The notes below the pieces were generated by a model. That model saw only the letters and a list, made by a program, of their open reading frames with translations. It did no database searches and was not told the DNA's origin. Positions 1 through 8,950 of a DNA stretch of 64,000 bases are shown here, piece after piece. The position numbers and the translations under genes are program-made. The stretch spans positions 620,001 to 684,000 of the forward strand of contig CP079955.1 in assembly GCA_019357535.2 (NCBI GenBank). The letters are read 5' to 3'. Numbering within the stretch: the stretch's first letter is position 1; each line of letters begins with the position of its first letter. The stretch is from Macrococcus sp. 19Msa1099. GTDB taxonomy: Bacteria; Bacillota; Bacilli; Staphylococcales; Staphylococcaceae.

Positions 1-851
1 TTTCGTTTGATATTTATAAAGGTGAAACTTTAGGTCTTGTAGGAGAGTCTGGATGTGGTAAATCAACTACAGGACGTACTTTAATTAAGTTATATAATGC
101 AACAGGCGGCGAAGTAATTTTTGATGGAATTGATATTCAATCAATTAAGAAAAAGAAAGACTTATTAAAATTTAATCGTCGTATGCAAATGATATTTCAG
201 GATCCTTATGCATCCTTAAATCCAAGATTAAAAGTAATGGATATAATTGCAGAAGGAATAGATATCCATAAATTGGCTAAAAATAAAGAAGAACGTGCTG
301 ATCGTGTGTATGAATTATTAGAAACAGTAGGATTAAACAAAGAACATGCGAACCGTTATCCACATGAGTTTTCAGGTGGTCAAAGACAACGTATAGGCAT
401 TGCCCGTGCACTAGCAGTAGAACCTGAATTTATTATCGCAGATGAACCTATTTCAGCTCTTGATGTTTCAATCCAAGCACAAGTTGTAAATTTAATGCAG
501 AAACTACAACGAGAACGTGGCATCACTTTTCTGTTTATTGCCCATGATTTATCCATGGTTAAATATATTTCAGATCGAATTGGTGTTATGTATTTTGGCA
601 AGCTTGTTGAAGTAGGTCCAGCTGATTCACTTTACAATAATCCTATGCATGAATATACTAAATCGTTATTGTCGGCAATTCCATTACCAGATCCCGAGTC
701 AGAGAGAACAAGAGTCAGAAGAACATACAATCCGGAAGTTCATGCATATTCTCCAGAAGATAAGCTTGAATTGCGTGAAGTCGCCCCCGATCATTATGTT
801 TATTGTTCTATTGAAGAACTTGAAAAATATAAGAAAAATTACAAATTATAG
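1..851 (+). CDS. oppF: Oligopeptide ABC transporter ATP-binding protein, OppF type (5' truncated by window)
   Basis: The gene enters the window in frame 3 without its start. Visible are Walker A (GESGCGKST near nt 45), the signature FSGGQRQR, Walker B (FIIADEP) and the switch His (FIAHD). It would power peptide import at the inner face of the membrane. The C-terminal tail ends in a DHYVYCS-type segment and lacks the Cys-rich CPFxxRCP motif of the second OppF at 6990-7994, so it belongs to the other OppF subtype. A binding lipoprotein follows after about 185 bp with its own promoter. The family call is firm; the peptide specificity is unknown. Confidence 0.9.
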   Translation, partial: SFDIYKGETLGLVGESGCGKSTTGRTLIKLYNATGGEVIFDGIDIQSIKKKKDLLKFNRRMQMIFQDPYASLNPRLKVMDIIAEGIDIHKLAKNKEERADRVYELLETVGLNKEHANRYPHEFSGGQRQRIGIARALAVEPEFIIADEPISALDVSIQAQVVNLMQKLQRERGITFLFIAHDLSMVKYISDRIGVMYFGKLVEVGPADSLYNNPMHEYTKSLLSAIPLPDPESERTRVRRTYNPEVHAYSPEDKLELREVAPDHYVYCSIEELEKYKKNYKL

Positions 852-946
852 AGAAATATTAATAAGGAAGATGATTTTTGATATTTCTTTAATAATCAAA
901 GTTAAAGAGATATTCAAAAAATTATAGATATATATAATCAAAGGTA

Positions 947-975
947 TTGATTATCTGAAACTATTAAAATATAAT
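947..975 (+). promoter_or_regulatory. Sigma-A type promoter of the first oppA
   Basis: TTGATT (947-952), a 17-nt spacer and TATAAT (970-975), about 60 nt upstream of the lipoprotein start. In the leader, 983-992 can pair with 1003-1012 (9 of 10 bp). Read from sequence only. Confidence 0.6.
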
Positions 976-1036
976 TAATTACAAATCTTCTGAATATTTG
1001 CGCAGATGATTTAAAAAAAGTTGGGGGGATATATAA

Positions 1037-2662
1037 ATGAAAAAAAGTTTTTCTTATTTACTTGTACTAATAATTACATTATCTGGATTTTTAGCAGCTT
1101 GTTCTGGAGGCAACAAATCAGATGATAAAAATGCTCAAGTATTAAACTTACAAGAAGGTTCAGATATACCAACACTTGACTCTTCATTAGCAACAGACGC
1201 TGTTGCATTCAATGTATTCTTTCAAGTAATGGAAGGACTTTATACATTAGATAAAAATGATAAAGCGATTCCTGCAGTTGCTGAAGGAAAACCCGAAAAG
1301 TCAAAAGATGGAAAAACATGGACGATTAAATTACGTAAAGACGCAAAATGGTCAAATGGAGATCCTGTAACAGCAAAAGACTTTGTTTTTGCTTGGAGAA
1401 GAACATTAGATCCTAAAACAGCATCTGAATATTCATACATTATGATGGATCTAAAAAATGCACAAGAAGTTAATACTGGAAAAATGAAACCAGAGGAACT
1501 AGGTGTTAAAGCTATAGATGATAATACTTTAGAAATTCAGTTAAATGACAATGTTCCTTATTTTGAAGAATTATTAACATTTGGAGTATTCCTACCTCAA
1601 AATGAGAAGTTTGTTAAAGAACAAGGTGATAAGTATGGTACTACAAAAGAAACTACTTTATTCAACGGTCCTTTCGTTTTAAATGATTGGCAAACTGAAA
1701 AATCATTTAAGTTAACACCTAATAAAAAATATTGGGATAAAGATAAAGTAAAACTTAAAGAAGTAAACTACAAAATCATTAAAGATCAAAATACTGCATT
1801 AAACTTATTTAATACTGGAAAATTAGATCGTGTAACATTACCAGCGGAGCAAGTTGATAAATATAAAGATGATCCTAAATTATCGACAGAATTACAGTCA
1901 ACTACATTTTTTATCCGCATGAATCAAGAGAATAAAGATTTGGCTAACAAAGACTTAAGATTAGCGATTGCAAAATCAATTGATAAACAAGCGTATGTTG
2001 ATACTTTACTTAAAAATGGTTCAAAACCTTTAGATACAAATACACCTAAAGAATTTGTTGAAAAAGACGGCAAAGATTTTACTGATTCATTAAAGAATAA
2101 ATTATCTTATAATAAAGAAGAAGCTAAAGCACATTTCGAAAAAGCTAAAAAAGCTTTAGGTAAAGATTCGTTTACATTTGAATATTTAACTTATGATCAA
2201 GAAGAGTCGAAAACTGCTGGTGAGTATATCAAAGAACAATTAGAGAACAACTTACCTGGATTAAAAATAAATATTAAGCAGCAACCATTTAAACAGAAAC
2301 TTCAATTAGAATCGAAAATGAAATATGATTTATCATTTGCTGGTTGGGGTCCTGACTATCCAGACCCAATGACGTTTGTTGACTTATATGTTACAGATGG
2401 AGGCCATAACCAAACAGGTTGGTCAAATAAAGAATTTGATCAAAAGGTTCAAGATGCAAAAGGTCCATTATTAGATGATATTGATAAACGATGGACAACG
2501 ATGGTTGAAGCAGAAGATATTGTATTAGAAGAAGCTGTAATTGCCCCTATTTATCAACGTGGAGCTGCTCGATTAGTACAACCTCACGTTAAAAACTTTA
2601 TAATTCACAAATTTGGAGCTGACACTTCATTAAAAGAAGTTTATATCGAAAAGAAAAAATAA
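1037..2662 (+). CDS. oppA: Oligopeptide-binding lipoprotein OppA (SBP family 5), first copy
   Basis: This is a 541-aa extracellular peptide-binding lipoprotein. The N-terminus has a KK start, a hydrophobic core and a lipobox LAAC, giving lipidated Cys22, followed by a Ser/Gly/Lys linker. The body is an SBP_bac_5 fold, with the family-typical KDAKWSNGDPVTAKDFVFAW segment near residue 100. The start is set by a strong GGGGGG ribosome site at about 1023. It follows an oppF and so belongs to the first Opp system. It has its own promoter and terminator, so it can be expressed above the permease genes. Ligand preference cannot be read from sequence. Confidence 0.92.
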   Translation: MKKSFSYLLVLIITLSGFLAACSGGNKSDDKNAQVLNLQEGSDIPTLDSSLATDAVAFNVFFQVMEGLYTLDKNDKAIPAVAEGKPEKSKDGKTWTIKLRKDAKWSNGDPVTAKDFVFAWRRTLDPKTASEYSYIMMDLKNAQEVNTGKMKPEELGVKAIDDNTLEIQLNDNVPYFEELLTFGVFLPQNEKFVKEQGDKYGTTKETTLFNGPFVLNDWQTEKSFKLTPNKKYWDKDKVKLKEVNYKIIKDQNTALNLFNTGKLDRVTLPAEQVDKYKDDPKLSTELQSTTFFIRMNQENKDLANKDLRLAIAKSIDKQAYVDTLLKNGSKPLDTNTPKEFVEKDGKDFTDSLKNKLSYNKEEAKAHFEKAKKALGKDSFTFEYLTYDQEESKTAGEYIKEQLENNLPGLKINIKQQPFKQKLQLESKMKYDLSFAGWGPDYPDPMTFVDLYVTDGGHNQTGWSNKEFDQKVQDAKGPLLDDIDKRWTTMVEAEDIVLEEAVIAPIYQRGAARLVQPHVKNFIIHKFGADTSLKEVYIEKKK

Positions 2663-2672
2663 TTGACGATTT

Positions 2673-2702
2673 AGCAGTGGAAAATTCCGCTGCTATTTTT
2701 TA
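2673..2702 (+). terminator. Rho-independent terminator of first oppA
   Basis: AGCAGTGGAA pairs with TTCCGCTGCT (one G-U pair, tight loop), followed by a T-run. It separates oppA from the insertion element. Confidence 0.8.
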
Positions 2703-2729
2703 TAAAAACATAAACGAAAATTTCAATTG

Positions 2730-3955
2730 CAAGTTAGCCACTACATCCAAATTAATAGAGATAGTAGCTTAATGGTTCACTTAATAATCCTTCGGATTTT
2801 AGTGACTTCAGAAACAGGTATTTAGGTGTTTCATAATCTAGAATTTTTCTGGGATAATTGTTCATCCAGTTTTGGATACGATAAATTATCTCATCAGATA
2901 CTGATTCCATACTGATTCCTTTAGGGATTATCCGTCTAATGAATTTATGATGGTTTTCTTTAGTACCTCGTTCCCATGATGAATAAGGGTGCGTAAAGTA
3001 TATTTCAGTGTCAGGTAGTGTCTCCGTAAGGTCACTGAACTCTGATCCGTTATCAGAAGTAATAGACTTGAATATTCGTGAAAATGAATTATCTAATTGA
3101 TCTTTTAATTGACTTAATGCTAATGTGACAGCATCATTATTTTTACTTTTAATAGGAACGATGATTTCATATCGTGTCTGTCTTTCAACAAGTGTAAGTA
3201 ACGCTCTTTCGTTTTTAAGTTTAGAACCAATAACAGTATCAATTTCCCAATGACCAAAGACATCTCTAGAATTGATTTCGTGACTTCTATCTTCGATAGA
3301 TTTTCCTAATACTTTTTTATTTTTTCGACTAGGTCTTCTATTTGTAATTGGTTTTCGTGATATCTTCTCTATAAGGTCGATATTAGAGGTCTTCATAATT
3401 CCTCTTTCAATCCAGTTATATAGTGTTGAAACACAAGGAATAATAGAATCACAAAAAATATTATTCTTTTTAGCATAGGCTATTACAACATCGGGAGACC
3501 ATTTTTTATTCAACATCATCTTATCAGCCCAATCAATAAAAGCATGAGATAACTGATGTTTTGGTGTCCTGCAAGAATTCATACGATTTGTTTCATATTT
3601 AAGTTGAGCAACATCAGGGAAATAGCATTCATAATCATAAAAATATTCTTTACTATTAGAAACTATGCGCTTAATTTGTTTAACAGTTCCTCTATTGATC
3701 TCATTGTTAATCGTTTGAGGTGCTCTATTCAAAATTTTAGCAATAGCACGATTTGAATAATTTTCACTCTTCAAAATCTGAATTTGATGTCTTTCAAATT
3801 CAGTTAAGTGTTTTCCTTTAATATGATTAGTGGTACCATTTAGATGAGTCATTTGCATTCATTCCTTATTGTTTGTTGTGGTAACTACAATATTAACATG
3901 GATGCACATGGCTCATTTTTTATTTTTTTAAAGCACACCGTAGGTGGCTAACTTG
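2730..3955 (-). mobile_element. IS30-family insertion sequence
   Basis: An intact transposase is bracketed by inverted termini: CAAGTTAGCCAC-TAC at 2730-2744 and GTAGGTGGCTAACTTG at 3940-3955, matching except for one extra base. This gives an element of about 1.23 kb. It lies between the terminator of one oppA and the promoter of the next, so it interrupts no gene. No clear target-site duplication was found, so the exact ends may be a few bases off. Confidence 0.8.
2752..3858 (-). CDS. IS30-family transposase
   Basis: The 368-aa product is a DDE transposase. The N-terminal helix-turn-helix reads LTEFERHQIQIL, then NRAIAKILNRAPQTINNEI, the IS30 pattern. The catalytic core shows FGHWEIDTVIG (first D), TSDNGSEF (second D) and a WERGTKENHH block (E), the IS30 hallmark. 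It nearly fills its element and looks intact. The ATG lies just inside one terminal repeat, and the stop is about 8 bp inside the other. The family call is firm; no named element is assigned. Confidence 0.93.
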   Translation of the reverse strand: MQMTHLNGTTNHIKGKHLTEFERHQIQILKSENYSNRAIAKILNRAPQTINNEINRGTVKQIKRIVSNSKEYFYDYECYFPDVAQLKYETNRMNSCRTPKHQLSHAFIDWADKMMLNKKWSPDVVIAYAKKNNIFCDSIIPCVSTLYNWIERGIMKTSNIDLIEKISRKPITNRRPSRKNKKVLGKSIEDRSHEINSRDVFGHWEIDTVIGSKLKNERALLTLVERQTRYEIIVPIKSKNNDAVTLALSQLKDQLDNSFSRIFKSITSDNGSEFSDLTETLPDTEIYFTHPYSSWERGTKENHHKFIRRIIPKGISMESVSDEIIYRIQNWMNNYPRKILDYETPKYLFLKSLKSEGLLSEPLSYYLY

Positions 3956-4024
3956 ATTATAGAATTTCCCATAAAAACATAAATATCAATATAATATAAA
4001 AAAACAAAAATTCTGAAAATAACG

Positions 4025-4053
4025 TTGACAGAATTGTCTGAAATCAATATAAT
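4025..4053 (+). promoter_or_regulatory. Consensus sigma-A promoter of second oppA
   Basis: TTGACA (4025-4030), 17 nt, TATAAT (4048-4053): a perfect match to the consensus. The predicted start near 4060 gives a leader of about 138 nt that holds the inverted repeat at 4102-4144. Confidence 0.85.
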
Positions 4054-4101
4054 TTATTTAAGCTAATAATTTATATCGGAATTCGTACATTATTCATTGG
4101 G

Positions 4102-4144
4102 TTTTCCATTATATGAATATAATATTTATTCATATAATGGAAAA
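4102..4144 (+). repeat. Perfect 18-bp inverted repeat in oppA leader
   Basis: TTTTCCATTATATGAATA (4102-4119) is exactly complementary to 4127-4144, with a 7-nt loop. It lies between promoter and start codon, about 50 nt before the ATG. It could be a regulator operator or an mRNA-stabilising or control hairpin. There is no T-run directly after it, so it is not a standard terminator. Confidence 0.75.
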
Positions 4145-4197
4145 TCTAACACGATAAGTATAGATTCCAACTTTAATTCAAATATGGGGGGTATAAC

Positions 4198-5931
4198 ATG
4201 AAGAGAAAGTTTAAGTTTTTCAGTATTTTAATACTTGCATTAGTTTTAGTACTTGCTGCATGTGGTGGCGGTAAGAAGAATGAAGACACAGGTAAGACAG
4301 GTGCAAAAAGTGGTAAAACAGAAAAAAGTGACGCTAAAGGCGGGACTTTAAATGTAGGGCTGAGTGCACCACCAGAAGGTAACTTCCAGTCTATCTTTGC
4401 AAAAAGTACGGGAGATTCAGAAGTTATTAGTTATTTCAATGATGGATTAGTAGATTATAACGATGAACTAGAAATGAAGCCTAAAATTCTTTCGTGGAAA
4501 GATAAAGGTGACGGTAAAACTTATGAATTCAAAGTTAAAAAAGGGATTAAATGGCAAGATGGTAATGAATTTACAATCAATGACTGGATCTTCACTTTAG
4601 AAACTTTAGCGGATAAAGATTACGATGGTCCTCGTTATACTGGTGTGGAAGATATTAAAGGTGCTAAAGAAAAGCACGATGGCAAAGCCGATACTGTATC
4701 AGGTATCAAGAAAATTGATGACTATACAGCAGAAGTCACTTTTGATAAGAAGAAAGTAAATAATTTATTAAATTTATGGACAGGCGCTCCAATCAGTGAG
4801 AAAGTCTTTAAAGATATTCCAGTAAAGGATATGGGGAAATCACCAGAAGTTCGTAAAAATCCAATCGGTATTGGACCTTTCAAAGTTAAAAAGATTGTTG
4901 ACGGTGAGTCTGTTGAATTTGAAAAGTTCAAAGACTACTGGCAAGGTGAACCAAAAATCGATAAGGTTAACCTACGTGTAATTGAACAGACTTCATTAAC
5001 CCAAGCATTAGAAAGTGGAGAAGTAGATATGGCTTCTGTTACTGCACCAATTGCTAAAGAGGTTAAAGAATCTGGAGATGAAAAACTTAAAGTTTTAGAA
5101 TCACCTTCAACAAGCTACATGATTCTTGGATTTGTATTAAATGATTATGATAAAAAGACGATGAAAATCGGAAAAGAACGTCCGAAGTACCAAGATGTAA
5201 GATTACGTAAAGCGATGGCGCATGCAATTAATCGTGATGAATGGATTAAAGCATTCTTATATGGTTATGGAGAAAAAACGAATAGTTTAATTCCATCTAA
5301 TCACTGGGTAGCAGCGGATAAAGATAAGTTAGAAGATTATAAATATGATACAAAAGAAGCAGAAAAATTACTGGATGAAGCAGGATATAAAGATAAAGAT
5401 GGAGATGGCTTCCGTGAGGATCCTCAAGGTAAACCATTCGAAGTTAACTTGAAACATTATGCAGGTTCTAATCCGACATTCGAACCACGAACTGCAGCTT
5501 TAAAAGGTTACTGGGAAAAAGTTGGTTTAAAAACAAAAGTTCAAATGGTTGAATTTGGTAAGTTTGGTACAGATTTAGAGAATGCTGATAAAGACATGGA
5601 AGTGTATTTCAGAAGTTGGTCTCAAGGCGCTGATCCAGACCCATCAGGACTATATCGTTCAGATGCACTTTGGAATGAGTCTCGTTATAATAATCCAGAA
5701 GCTGATAAGTTATTAGATGATGCATTAGACTTTGACAAAGTTGGAACAGATAAAGAAAAACGTAAAGACTTATACGTGAAATGGCAACAATTAATGAACA
5801 AAGAATTACCAGTTATTCCTATGGCGGAATTAGTAGATACTACGGTAGTTAATGATCGAGTTAAAAACTTTGAAGTATCACTTAAAGGTACAAATCCATC
5901 TTATGAATGGGCTGTAGAAGACAAGAAATAA
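4198..5931 (+). CDS. oppA: Oligopeptide-binding lipoprotein OppA (SBP family 5), second copy
   Basis: A 577-aa lipoprotein with signal MKRKFKFFSILILAL and lipobox LAAC (Cys22), then a Gly/Lys/Asp-rich linker to about residue 50 and an SBP_bac_5 domain. A GGGGGG ribosome site precedes the ATG. It heads the order oppA-D-F-B-C, so it should feed peptides to the permease encoded downstream. A terminator before oppD would keep the binding protein in excess over the membrane parts. It differs clearly in sequence from the first oppA, which suggests a different ligand range. Confidence 0.92.
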   Translation: MKRKFKFFSILILALVLVLAACGGGKKNEDTGKTGAKSGKTEKSDAKGGTLNVGLSAPPEGNFQSIFAKSTGDSEVISYFNDGLVDYNDELEMKPKILSWKDKGDGKTYEFKVKKGIKWQDGNEFTINDWIFTLETLADKDYDGPRYTGVEDIKGAKEKHDGKADTVSGIKKIDDYTAEVTFDKKKVNNLLNLWTGAPISEKVFKDIPVKDMGKSPEVRKNPIGIGPFKVKKIVDGESVEFEKFKDYWQGEPKIDKVNLRVIEQTSLTQALESGEVDMASVTAPIAKEVKESGDEKLKVLESPSTSYMILGFVLNDYDKKTMKIGKERPKYQDVRLRKAMAHAINRDEWIKAFLYGYGEKTNSLIPSNHWVAADKDKLEDYKYDTKEAEKLLDEAGYKDKDGDGFREDPQGKPFEVNLKHYAGSNPTFEPRTAALKGYWEKVGLKTKVQMVEFGKFGTDLENADKDMEVYFRSWSQGADPDPSGLYRSDALWNESRYNNPEADKLLDDALDFDKVGTDKEKRKDLYVKWQQLMNKELPVIPMAELVDTTVVNDRVKNFEVSLKGTNPSYEWAVEDKK

Positions 5932-5934
5932 TAA

Positions 5935-5968
5935 AAAAAACCTCGATCCTTATCGAGGTTTTTTTTAA
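5935..5968 (+). terminator. Terminator/attenuator between oppA and oppD
   Basis: AAAAACCTCGAT-CCTT-ATCGAGGTTTTTTTT: a 12-bp stem with a T8 run. oppDFBC must be reached by readthrough or by a weak promoter in the short gap. Confidence 0.85.
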
Positions 5969-5994
5969 GAAAGAAAGAATGAAGGTGGGAGAAT

Positions 5995-6990
5995 ATGAGT
6001 GATAGAAGAATTATAGAGGTTAATGATCTAGAGGTTGGATTCGATATCAAAGGTAAGTTCTACAATGCGGTCGATGGCGTATCATTTAGTATAGATCGTG
6101 GCGAAGTGATGGGCATCGTTGGTGAATCAGGATGTGGGAAATCTGTGCTTAGTATGTCACTTATGAAACTACTCCCTGAGAAAATTTCTAGAATATCTGG
6201 AGGAGAAGTTATATATAAGGGTGAGCATATTGAAAAGAAAACCGAAGAAGAAATCAACAAATTTCGTGGTAAAGAAATTTCGATGATCTTCCAGGAGCCG
6301 ATGACTTCCTTAAATCCAGTTTTCACAATTGGAAATCAGCTGATTGAAATGATTCAATTACATTTAAAGTTAAATAAACAGCAAGCACGAGAACGTGCAA
6401 TAGAATTATTAAGACAAGTTGGAATCCCTCGTGCCGACAAGATTGTTGATGAATACCCCCATCAGCTATCAGGTGGCATGCGTCAGCGTGTTATGATTGC
6501 GCTTGCTATATCATGTATGCCAAGCTTACTCATTGCTGATGAACCAACCACAGCTTTAGACGTAACTGTTCAAGCTCAAATTCTAGAATTACTGAAAGAT
6601 GTTCAGACAAAGACGGATATGTCAATTATCTTTATTTCTCATGATTTAGGCGTAATTTCAGAAGTATGTGATACTGTTGCGGTGATGTATGCCGGACGTA
6701 TAATTGAAAAGGCAACGGTTGCTGAAGTATTTAAGAACCCAAAGCATCCATATACTCAACTTCTACTTAAATCGATTCCGAAATTAGATGAAGAAGTAGA
6801 GCGTCTTGAAACGATTAAGGGCATCGTACCTTCCATCACGGAATTAAGATCTGAAGGATGTCGTTTTGCAGAGAGATGTCCATTTGCAATGGATCATTGT
6901 TATACAACTACACCAAGGGCGTCGGAGTTTGAAACAGGACATGTAGCATATTGTCATCTATATACTGACGCTAAGGAGGTTGTGAAGTAA
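5995..6990 (+). CDS. oppD: Oligopeptide ABC transporter ATP-binding protein OppD
   Basis: The 331-aa cytoplasmic ATPase of the peptide importer. Walker A is GESGCGKS (43-50), the signature LSGGMRQR (158-165), Walker B LLIADEP (178-184), and the H-loop FISHD. The C-terminal oligopeptide/dipeptide region carries CRFAERCP and a further DHC, the Cys cluster known in DppD/OppD proteins to hold an iron-sulfur centre. The ribosome site is GGTGGGAG. Its stop overlaps the oppF start by one base, which implies translational coupling. Confidence 0.94.
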   Translation: MSDRRIIEVNDLEVGFDIKGKFYNAVDGVSFSIDRGEVMGIVGESGCGKSVLSMSLMKLLPEKISRISGGEVIYKGEHIEKKTEEEINKFRGKEISMIFQEPMTSLNPVFTIGNQLIEMIQLHLKLNKQQARERAIELLRQVGIPRADKIVDEYPHQLSGGMRQRVMIALAISCMPSLLIADEPTTALDVTVQAQILELLKDVQTKTDMSIIFISHDLGVISEVCDTVAVMYAGRIIEKATVAEVFKNPKHPYTQLLLKSIPKLDEEVERLETIKGIVPSITELRSEGCRFAERCPFAMDHCYTTTPRASEFETGHVAYCHLYTDAKEVVK

Positions 6991-7994
6991 TGGAGAAAAA
7001 AACGATATTAGAAGTTAAAAATTTGAAACAGTATTATCCAATCAAAGGCGGTTTCTTTAAACGCACAGTAGGTCACGTAAAAGCTGTTGATGGTATATCT
7101 TTCAAGATATTTGAAGGAGAGACAATGGGTCTTGTCGGTGAGTCAGGTTGTGGTAAGTCAACAGCAGGTCGTACAATATTAAGGTTGCAAGATGCAACAG
7201 ATGGGACAATCGACTTTCTCGGACAAGATATTACACAGCTCAAAGGTAAAGAATTAAGAGAAGCGCGAAAAGGATTTCAGATGGTCTTTCAGGATCCCTA
7301 TGCATCACTAAATCCTATGCAGATGGTTGGAGATATTGTTGGTGAACCTATTAGAAATTATTACGGAAAAAAGATGGATGAAATTGAGGATGAGGTTAAG
7401 GATCTGCTCAATCGTGTAGGTTTAAATGAAGATGCTTATTACCGCTATGCTCATGAATTTTCTGGTGGACAGCGTCAAAGGATAGGAATTGCACGTGCAC
7501 TTGCATTAAAACCTAAACTCATCATAGCAGATGAACCTGTTAGTGCCTTGGACGTATCCGTACAATCACAAGTATTAAATATTATGGATGATTTACAGAA
7601 AGAGTTTAATCTAAGCTATTTATTTATTGCTCATGACTTAAGTGTAGTGAAACACGTTAGTGATTATATTGGTGTTATGTATCTTGGGCACCTTGTAGAA
7701 CAAGGGCCAGCAGATGAAGTATACAATAATCCACAGCATCCGTATACGAAAGCACTCATTTCAGCAATACCGGAGATCGATCCTGAAAAGCGTAAAGAGC
7801 GTATTATATTAAAAGGTGATCTCCCTTCACCTGCTGATCCACCATCGGGATGTCCGTTCCACACAAGATGTCCTGTAGCAAAAGCAGAGTGTAAGACGAT
7901 TAAGCCGAGAAGTGTTCAATTAAGTGAAAGACATTATGCTTCTTGCATCTTACTAGAGGAAGGGAGTGCTATAGATGGTTCAGTTAATCATTAA
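6990..7994 (+). CDS. oppF: Oligopeptide ABC transporter ATP-binding protein OppF
   Basis: The 334-aa partner ATPase of OppD. Walker [10 protein letters not shown] (50-58), signature FSGGQRQR (157-164), Walker B LIIADEP (176-182). The C-terminus has CPFHTRCP plus a third and fourth Cys, so it keeps the cluster that the truncated OppF at the window start lacks. The start overlaps the oppD stop (TAATG), and the end overlaps oppB by 20 bp. Together the two ATPases energise the OppB/OppC channel. Confidence 0.94.
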   Translation: MEKKTILEVKNLKQYYPIKGGFFKRTVGHVKAVDGISFKIFEGETMGLVGESGCGKSTAGRTILRLQDATDGTIDFLGQDITQLKGKELREARKGFQMVFQDPYASLNPMQMVGDIVGEPIRNYYGKKMDEIEDEVKDLLNRVGLNEDAYYRYAHEFSGGQRQRIGIARALALKPKLIIADEPVSALDVSVQSQVLNIMDDLQKEFNLSYLFIAHDLSVVKHVSDYIGVMYLGHLVEQGPADEVYNNPQHPYTKALISAIPEIDPEKRKERIILKGDLPSPADPPSGCPFHTRCPVAKAECKTIKPRSVQLSERHYASCILLEEGSAIDGSVNH

Positions 7995-8940
7995 GCGTCT
8001 ACTATTAATGATTCCGTTATTATTTTTAACATCAATTGTTATATTTGGAATTTCAAAGCTTCAACCAGGAGATGCATTTACTGGGATGGGTGATCCTAAA
8101 AATGCTAAATCTGAATACATCGAAGCACAGCGTGAAAAGCTTGGGCTAAATGATCCGATTCATGTACAATACATGAAATGGGGTAAGAACGTAATTAAGG
8201 GAGACTTAGGTGATTCTATTCGTTATAAGCGACCAGTTATTGATTTAATAAAAGAAAGAATGCCGAATACAATACTGTTAGGTGTGGTTACTTTAATTAT
8301 TACATATCTTGCAGCATTTCCATTAGGTATCATTTCTGGACGTAAGCCTTATACGTTTATAGATTATGCGGTTCAATTCTTTAATTATCTCATGCTTGCT
8401 GTACCATCATTTGTAGCTGGTGTGTTTGCAATTTATATCTTTGCATTCAAATTAGGGTGGTTCCCATTTTCAGGATCGGTAGCAATCGGGCTTGAAGATG
8501 GTTCATTACAATATTATTTAAGTAAGCTATACCATGCAATACTACCAGGAACAATATTGGGGATTCTGTCTACAGCAAGCTATGTTCAGTTTCTACGTAA
8601 TGATATCATTGAAAATTCACGTAAGGATTATACAAGAACAGCACGTGCAAAAGGATTATCTAAGTCAAAGATTTATAATAAACATATCTTAAGAAACTCG
8701 ATAATTCCAATCGTTACTTTCTTTGGAGCAGATGTATTGTCAATCTTTGGTGGGGCAGTTATCACTGAAACAATCTTCTCTTATCCGGGTATCGGAAAAT
8801 TACTCGTAGATTCAATCAGTGGTAAAGATTATCCTCTGATGATGGCGTTATTACTATTCTTCTCTTTCTTAGGGTTACTTGCGAACTTAATCTCAGATAT
8901 CGCATACAGCATTGTTGACCCAAGAATTAAGAGTAACTAG
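7975..8940 (+). CDS. oppB: Oligopeptide ABC transporter permease OppB
   Basis: A 321-aa BPD_transp_1 membrane protein with an N-terminal membrane helix and about five more in the second half. The cytoplasmic coupling (EAA) loop is visible as DYTRTARAKGLSKSKIYNKH. The ATG lies inside the oppF end, behind an AGAGGAAGGGAG ribosome site. It pairs with OppC to form the translocation pore for peptides delivered by the lipoprotein. Confidence 0.93.
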   Translation: MVQLIIKRLLLMIPLLFLTSIVIFGISKLQPGDAFTGMGDPKNAKSEYIEAQREKLGLNDPIHVQYMKWGKNVIKGDLGDSIRYKRPVIDLIKERMPNTILLGVVTLIITYLAAFPLGIISGRKPYTFIDYAVQFFNYLMLAVPSFVAGVFAIYIFAFKLGWFPFSGSVAIGLEDGSLQYYLSKLYHAILPGTILGILSTASYVQFLRNDIIENSRKDYTRTARAKGLSKSKIYNKHILRNSIIPIVTFFGADVLSIFGGAVITETIFSYPGIGKLLVDSISGKDYPLMMALLLFFSFLGLLANLISDIAYSIVDPRIKSN

Positions 8941-8950
8941 GAGGATGACT

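Noticed and set aside
649-927. 92-codon open frame overlapping the OppF 3' end
   Set aside because: It lies in another frame over the conserved C-terminus and has no ribosome site.
2715-3970. Target-site duplication for the IS30 element
   Set aside because: The bases directly next to the inverted repeats (TTTCAATTG and ATTATAGAA) do not match; only a more distant repeat was seen.
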